Assembly (NCBI RefSeq): GCF_022213065.1
Contig: NZ_JAKLJA010000037.1
Location: 1-64,000 of the forward strand
DNA length: 64,000 bases
Direction: 5' to 3'
DNA from: Paraburkholderia tagetis
GTDB taxonomy: Bacteria > Pseudomonadota > Gammaproteobacteria > Burkholderiales > Burkholderiaceae
Below are positions 60,040 through 64,000 of this stretch, piece after piece (position 1 is the first letter of the stretch; every line of letters begins with the position of its first letter). Position numbers and translations under genes: made by a program. The notes beneath the pieces were generated by a model. It was given only the letters and a program-made list of their open reading frames with translations. It was not told the origin of the DNA and searched no databases.

Positions 60040-60576
60040 TTACGCCACGGCCGGGAAATCGAGCGTCGTGTCGTTGATGCGGTTCACCAGATTCGTGAAC
60101 GTGATCGACGCGATGGCCAGCGCGATCTCCACGATCTGGCGCTCGGTATAGCCTGCCTCGCGAATCGCATTCACCTCGGCTTCGGCCACCGTGCCATGCG
60201 TGCGCACCAGCACGCGCACGAAATGCACCAGCGCGTCGCGCTTCGCTTCGCCAGTGGCCTCGCCCGCGCGGATCTGCTTCATCGCTTCGGGTGCGAGACC
60301 CGCGAACTTGCCCGCCAGCGTGTGTGCAGCGACACAGTAATCGCAGCCCGCCACTTCGCTCACCGCGAGCTTGATGGTTTCGATGTCGGGCTTCGCGAGC
60401 GAGCCGCCGGCCAGCACGGCATCGACGGCCAGCATCGCGCCAAGCGCTTCGGGACTATGCGTGCCGATGGTGGCGTAAGCGTTGGGCACCTTGCCGACGG
60501 CCTTGCGGATCTTCGCGAAGATTTCGGCGGCGGCGCCGGTGGCGGCTTCGGGGCGAATGGCGGAAAGACGGGACAT
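60040..60576 (-). CDS. Carboxymuconolactone decarboxylase/AhpD-like family protein
   Basis: A 178-residue protein. The AhpD-like active-site motif is present (EVAGCDYCVAAHT), with the helical core PEALGAMLAVDAVLA and ITFTNLVNRINDTTLDFP at the end. The start at 60576 follows GGAG; a longer frame beyond it is an antisense artefact. Family knowledge: CxxC members act as peroxidase-type or alkylhydroperoxide-reducing proteins. It diverges from an AraC-type regulator at 60781, its likely controller. Confidence 0.88.
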   Translation of the reverse strand: MSRLSAIRPEAATGAAAEIFAKIRKAVGKVPNAYATIGTHSPEALGAMLAVDAVLAGGSLAKPDIETIKLAVSEVAGCDYCVAAHTLAGKFAGLAPEAMKQIRAGEATGEAKRDALVHFVRVLVRTHGTVAEAEVNAIREAGYTERQIVEIALAIASITFTNLVNRINDTTLDFPAVA

Positions 60577-60610
60577 GACAGACTCCTCAAGTTGAACTGG
60601 ACTGACTGAA

Positions 60611-60652
60611 TGAAGCCAACTGCGTGAAGCCAACTGCGTGAAGCCAACTGCG
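60611..60652. repeat. Three tandem 14-bp repeats in the ahpD-like/araC divergent promoter region
   Basis: The unit TGAAGCCAACTGCG starts at 60611, 60625 and 60639 as three exact copies. They lie 35-76 nt upstream of the AhpD-like start and 130-170 nt upstream of the AraC-type start. Confidence 0.75.
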
Positions 60653-60780
60653 TCGGACTCGCTGTGTTGCACAGCCATCGTCGATGGCATGAAGCCAGTG
60701 TAGCCACGCGGCCCCAGGCATTTAATGCCAGAATGGCGCGACTTCATGCTCATTCGTCTCATGCCGCCCAGCCGCCGCCC

Positions 60781-61707
60781 ATGGACATCCTCAGCCGCCT
60801 TCTGACGCTCATGCCCGTCGCGGGCCGCCTCGACGTGCGCTGCCATTTCGGCGCGCCGTGGCGCATCGACGAGCCCGCCGCAGGCGCGCGCGAGATCCGC
60901 TATCACGTGCTGCTGAGCGGCACGGCCATCGTCGAGGATGCGCACGGCGCACCCACGGCCCTGCATGCGGGCGACATCGTGCTGTTTCCCTCGGGCGCGC
61001 CCCACTTGCTGCACGACGGCAGCGGCGCGCCGCCGGCCGCCATCGAAACGCGCTTCGAGCTGGGCCTCACGGTCGAAACGAACCTTGCCGGGCACCCTTC
61101 CGCCGATGTGCTCTGCGGCCGCTTCCTGCTGCCCGCCGTGCCGCAGCGCCTGCTGCGCGAGCATCTGCCCGCGCGGCTCGTGGTGCACAGCGCGGGCGCC
61201 GGCGGCGACCCGCCCGAGCGCCTGGTGCGCCTGATCGCGCTGCTGCGCGACGAGGCGCTCGACGCGCAGCCCGGCAGCGAGTCGCTCGTCAATCATCTTT
61301 CGGGGGCGCTCTTCGCGCTGACGCTGCGCTACGCGAGCCGCGCCGATGCGCCGCCGCGGGGCCTGCTCGCCCTCGCGCAGCAGCCGCGCCTGCAACCCGC
61401 CATCGACGCCATGTTCGACGCGCCCGGCAAGCCCTGGACGCTGCCCGAGCTTGCCGCGCTGTGCCATATGTCGCGCGCGACGTTTGTGCGTCATTTCGAT
61501 GAAGCGATCGGGCGCAGCGCCACCGACGTGCTCACCGATATCCGCATGACGCTCGCGGGCCGCCTGCTTGCGCAGGGCAGCCAGCCGGTGGCCGAGATAG
61601 GCGAATTCGTGGGCTATCAGTCCGATGCCGCGTTTCAGCGCAGTTTCAAGCGCCACGTGGGGATGACGCCCGCGCAATGGCGTGCGGCATCGCGCGTGAG
61701 TGCTTGA
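60781..61707 (+). CDS. AraC family transcriptional regulator with cupin domain
   Basis: A 308-residue protein. The N-terminal cupin-type sensor domain (IRYHVLLSGTAIVEDAHG, LHAGDIVLFPSGAPHLLHDG) is followed by the AraC double HTH (WTLPELAALCHMSRATFVRHFDEAIG and PVAEIGEFVGYQSDAAFQRSFKRHVGMTPAQWR). The start at 60781 is chosen because the preceding 39 codons are not family-like. It probably senses a small ligand or oxidant and controls the divergent AhpD-like gene. Confidence 0.9.
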   Translation: MDILSRLLTLMPVAGRLDVRCHFGAPWRIDEPAAGAREIRYHVLLSGTAIVEDAHGAPTALHAGDIVLFPSGAPHLLHDGSGAPPAAIETRFELGLTVETNLAGHPSADVLCGRFLLPAVPQRLLREHLPARLVVHSAGAGGDPPERLVRLIALLRDEALDAQPGSESLVNHLSGALFALTLRYASRADAPPRGLLALAQQPRLQPAIDAMFDAPGKPWTLPELAALCHMSRATFVRHFDEAIGRSATDVLTDIRMTLAGRLLAQGSQPVAEIGEFVGYQSDAAFQRSFKRHVGMTPAQWRAASRVSA

Positions 61708-61749
61708 GTGCGCGTGTAAGCAACCCTCTCAGCCTGGGCCTTCAGGCCG

Positions 61750-62670
61750 TCAATCGCCTTGCCGAGCCGTCGGCGCCGGGTCGCCAAAGAACGCGGTGGC
61801 GTGGTCGATGAAAGCCCGCACTTTCGCGGGCAGCAGCGTGCGCGACGCATAGGCGAGGCGGATCTCGATCTGCGCATCGACGATGGGAAAATCGTCGAGC
61901 AGCGTGACGAGCCGCCCCGTCTCCAGTTCGCGCTGCACGAGCGCAAGCGGCAAAATGCCGATGCCGAATCCATCCAGCACCATCGCGCGGTTGAAGTCGG
62001 GATTGTTCGAGGCGATGTCGTATTTCAGGCGCACGGTCACCTCCTCCCCGCCCGCGTGGAACGTGAGCGAGGGCTTGCGCAGCGAAGGCGGCATCGGCAC
62101 GAACCGGTGCGATTCGAGCTCTGCTGGATGCTGCGGCGTCGAGGTTGCCGCAAGGTACGCGGGTGTGGTGACGAGCGCCAGTGGAATGCGTTCGAGCAGC
62201 TTCGTCACCGTGGCCTCGTTATTGAGCATGAACGGCAGCACGATCCCGAGGTCGTAGCCGTCCGCGACCAGATCGACGGGGCGCTCGGTCAGCATCACGT
62301 CGAGCGTCACCAACGGATGCGCGCGCTTGAAGCTGGCGATGAGCGGCACGAGCCGGTTCACCGTGGCCGTGGTGTGCGCGACGAGGCGCAGCACGCCGCT
62401 GGCCTCGCGCGTCTGCTCGGTGGCGCCCGCCTCCAGCGCGTCCAGGTCGTCGAGCACGCGGCAGCAGCCGTTGTAGAAACGCTCGGCGGCTTCGGTGAGC
62501 GAGACCGCGCGCGTGGTGCGATGAAAGAGCCGGCTGCCGAGGCGCTTTTCCAGCCGCGCGATCGCACGCGAAACCACGGGCGTGGCGATCCCGTGCATGT
62601 CCGCGGCGCGCGTGAAGTTGCGCGCCTCGACCACGGAACGGAAGATCCGCAGGGTGTCGATATAGTCCAT
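61750..62670 (-). CDS. LysR family transcriptional regulator
   Basis: A 306-residue protein. Its winged helix (LRIFRSVVEARNFTRAADMHGIATPVVSRAIARLEKRLGSRLFHRTTR) precedes the effector domain (LVTLDVMLTERPVDLVADGYDLGIVLPF). It belongs to the CrgA/AaeR-like branch with VVSRAIA. It converges with the AraC gene (42 nt between stops). No divergent target gene is next to its start, since the neighbour is the winged-helix gene on the same strand. Confidence 0.9.
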   Translation of the reverse strand: MDYIDTLRIFRSVVEARNFTRAADMHGIATPVVSRAIARLEKRLGSRLFHRTTRAVSLTEAAERFYNGCCRVLDDLDALEAGATEQTREASGVLRLVAHTTATVNRLVPLIASFKRAHPLVTLDVMLTERPVDLVADGYDLGIVLPFMLNNEATVTKLLERIPLALVTTPAYLAATSTPQHPAELESHRFVPMPPSLRKPSLTFHAGGEEVTVRLKYDIASNNPDFNRAMVLDGFGIGILPLALVQRELETGRLVTLLDDFPIVDAQIEIRLAYASRTLLPAKVRAFIDHATAFFGDPAPTARQGD

Positions 62671-62750
62671 GGCGATTGCGCCAGCGAGGGCGAATGGATT
62701 CGGTGCAGTAGCTTAAAGCCGCGCGGGCAAATCTGCCTGAGCCGGCTGCG

Positions 62751-63122
62751 TCACGGCGCGGGCTCGCCGAAGACTTCCGCGCAAAACGCCCGGCCGTCTT
62801 CGGACAAACTCGCGCTGCCAGTGCCGTCCTCGGCGAGCGTCGCCACCGCGAGACCGCTGTCCACGAGGCCGGTGAGATGGCGGCGCAGGCCGCTCATCGG
62901 CACGCCCGCCTGCTTCGAGAGCTTCGCGAGCGACCATGCGCGCCCCGGCGTTTCGCATTGCGCGCGCCAGAGTTGCTCGAGTATCGCCACCAGCGCCGGA
63001 TCGATTTCGTCGCCGCTTGTGTCTCCGCTTGTGTCTCCGCTTGTGTCTCCGCTTGTGTCGCCGCTTGTGTCGCCGCTTGCGTCACCGTTCGTGTCGCCGC
63101 TTCCTTCGGCTTGGTCGTTCAT
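62751..63122 (-). CDS. Winged-helix protein with an N-terminal (SGDT)n repeat
   Basis: A 123-residue protein. An N-terminal low-complexity tract of SGDT units (about residues 8-38) precedes a winged-helix domain (LVAILEQLWRAQCETPGRAWSLAKLSKQAGVPMSGLRRHLTGLVDSGLA). The start at 63122 follows GGAGA. The MocR-type aminotransferase gene ends 11 nt upstream, so the two are probably co-transcribed. The tract is encoded by 12-bp tandem repeats and may vary in length between strains. Confidence 0.75.
   Translation of the reverse strand: MNDQAEGSGDTNGDASGDTSGDTSGDTSGDTSGDTSGDEIDPALVAILEQLWRAQCETPGRAWSLAKLSKQAGVPMSGLRRHLTGLVDSGLAVATLAEDGTGSASLSEDGRAFCAEVFGEPAP
63013..63096. repeat. Seven-copy 12-bp tandem repeat within the winged-helix gene
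   Basis: The unit CCGCTTGTGTCT is present in three exact copies (63013-63048), then two with one change, then two more diverged copies. It stays in frame and encodes Ser-Gly-Asp-Thr on the minus strand. Confidence 0.85.
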
Positions 63123-63133
63123 CGTGTGTCTCC

Positions 63134-64000
63134 TCATGCCATTTTCGCGGCCAGCTCGCCGAGCGTCTTCAACGCCGCCTCGGTCTGCTCGGTCCACGGA
63201 TAGCTGTAGTTCAGGCGGATGTAATGGTGGAAATCGTTGCGCATCGAAAACATGTAGCCCGGCCCAATCGTAATGCCCTGCGCGAGCGCGGCGCGATAAA
63301 GCCGCATCGAATCCACGCGCGGCGGCAGCTCGACCCATAGCACGTAGCCGCCCTGCGGGTCGGACGTGCGCGTGCCGGCGGGAAAGAACCGCTCGATCAT
63401 CGCACGCATGAGCCGCGCCTGCTGACGATAGAAGCGGCGCAACCGGCGCAGGTGGCGGTCGTAGCCGTCGTGGCGCAGATAGTCGGCGAGCGCGACCTGC
63501 GGCACCGAAGGCGTCGTGAGCGTATTGAGGAACTTGAGCTTCTCGACCTGCGCACGATAGCGTCCCGGCAGCGCCCAGCCAATCCGGTAGGATGCCGAAA
63601 GACTTTTTGAAAACGACGCGCAATGCAGCACGAGCCCGCGCGTGTCGAACTGCTTGAGCGACGATGGCCGCGTCGGCCCGAAGTACAGCTCCTGATAGAC
63701 GTCGTTCTCGATCACGGGCAGGTCGTGCGCCTCGGCCAGCGCCACGAGCCGCTTCATGTGCGCCTCGGGCATGCGAAAGCCCAGCGGATTCTGGAAATTC
63801 GGCATCACCATGCACGCGGCCACCTTCTTGCGCGCGAGCACGCGCTCGAGCGCATCGAGGTCGATGCCGGTATCGGGATGCGTGCTCACTTCAATCGCGC
63901 GCATGCCGAGACGCTCGATCGCGTGCAGCATCGCGTAGTAAGTGGGCGACTCGACCGCCACCGTGTCGCCCGGCTTCGCCACCGCTTGCAAACTCAGGTT
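63134..64000 (-). CDS. PLP-dependent aminotransferase, MocR/class I type (5' end beyond the window)
   Basis: The last 289 or so residues are present and the reading runs off the window edge (NLSLQAVAKPGDTVAVESPTY continues in frame). Features: ESPTYYAML, the PNFQNPLGF loop, DLPVIENDVYQELYF with the PLP-contacting Asp and Tyr, the Schiff-base lysine in CASFSKSLSASYRIGW, and the C-terminal GGYVLWVELP. These are typical of the aminotransferase half of GntR/MocR regulators and related 2-aminoadipate-type transaminases. Whether a GntR domain precedes it cannot be seen. Confidence 0.85.
   Translation of the reverse strand, partial: NLSLQAVAKPGDTVAVESPTYYAMLHAIERLGMRAIEVSTHPDTGIDLDALERVLARKKVAACMVMPNFQNPLGFRMPEAHMKRLVALAEAHDLPVIENDVYQELYFGPTRPSSLKQFDTRGLVLHCASFSKSLSASYRIGWALPGRYRAQVEKLKFLNTLTTPSVPQVALADYLRHDGYDRHLRRLRRFYRQQARLMRAMIERFFPAGTRTSDPQGGYVLWVELPPRVDSMRLYRAALAQGITIGPGYMFSMRNDFHHYIRLNYSYPWTEQTEAALKTLGELAAKMA

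Noticed and set aside
60577..61677. The 5' part of a 545-codon minus-strand frame
   Set aside because: Only the last 178 codons (AhpD-like) are family-like. The rest is antisense to the AraC-type gene.
63013..63096. CRISPR-like array
   Set aside because: The 12-bp units are contiguous, have no spacers and are in frame within a gene.
61759..63273. A 504-codon plus-strand frame
   Set aside because: It is antisense to the LysR gene, the winged-helix gene and the end of the aminotransferase, with shadow composition.

Overview
The window looks like the chromosome of a beta-proteobacterium of the Burkholderiaceae, most likely Paraburkholderia or a close relative. The clues are a Burkholderia-type porin, a short H-NS family protein with the TWSGRGR..W signature, DUF3300 and DUF2950 envelope proteins, many LysR regulators, a type VI secretion vgrG module and high GC third positions in the core genes. 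No rRNA, intact insertion sequence, integrase or CRISPR array was seen. There is one tRNA gene, tRNA-Val(GAC).

Positions 1 to about 12,300 are accessory. They hold a CoiA-like nuclease, a translationally coupled trio (DUF2167 protein, unknown membrane protein, membrane J-domain protein), a J-like membrane protein whose HPD motif reads HPA, a secreted protein of five 34-residue cysteine repeats, and a TerY-P style triad (VWA, PP2C phosphatase, kinase with Zn-ribbon and helix-hairpin-helix). Next to these is what appears to be the TOPRIM tail of an Ec67-type retron reverse transcriptase.

Positions 12,385 to 26,043 are a catabolic block. Ten minus-strand genes run from a hydroxyquinol-type intradiol dioxygenase through an IolE-like TIM-barrel enzyme, two Gfo/Idh/MocA dehydrogenases, a ChvE/MmsAB-type sugar ABC importer and a Dabb protein to maleylacetate reductase. 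A LysR gene lies upstream, followed by a LacI-type regulator and a porin. A sugar or cyclitol importer joined to the lower hydroxyquinol pathway suggests a compound that is oxidised and then dehydrated or deglycosylated to hydroxyquinol, then to maleylacetate and 3-oxoadipate. A 43-bp element upstream of the dioxygenase recurs upstream of the porin.

Positions 26,640 to 35,300 are a decayed or mobile-type region. It contains a helicase/nuclease pseudogene, hipB with a truncated hipA, several orphan genes, two related HTH proteins (one frameshifted), and a compact operon of two HAD-fold proteins (one with all visible catalytic residues replaced), a small protein and an AbrB-like protein carrying a G10 tract. 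An XRE regulator diverges from this operon across palindromic operators. A set of 20-bp iterons sits next to the 3' end of prfC.

From 35,306 onward the content is mostly core: prfC, an H-NS family gene, envelope proteins, lysP, a DhaK-DhaL type kinase, tRNA-Val, gltI, dadA, a SYLF protein, DUF2950 and DUF3300 proteins, a TAXI-type binding protein, an AhpD-like protein diverging from an AraC regulator, a LysR, a winged-helix protein and a partial MocR-type aminotransferase. This is interrupted at 40,171 to 47,631 by a type VI secretion module (VgrG, a cell-wall hydrolase effector, two exported immunity candidates, an unknown protein and PAAR). A truncated gntP remnant marks the edge near that module.
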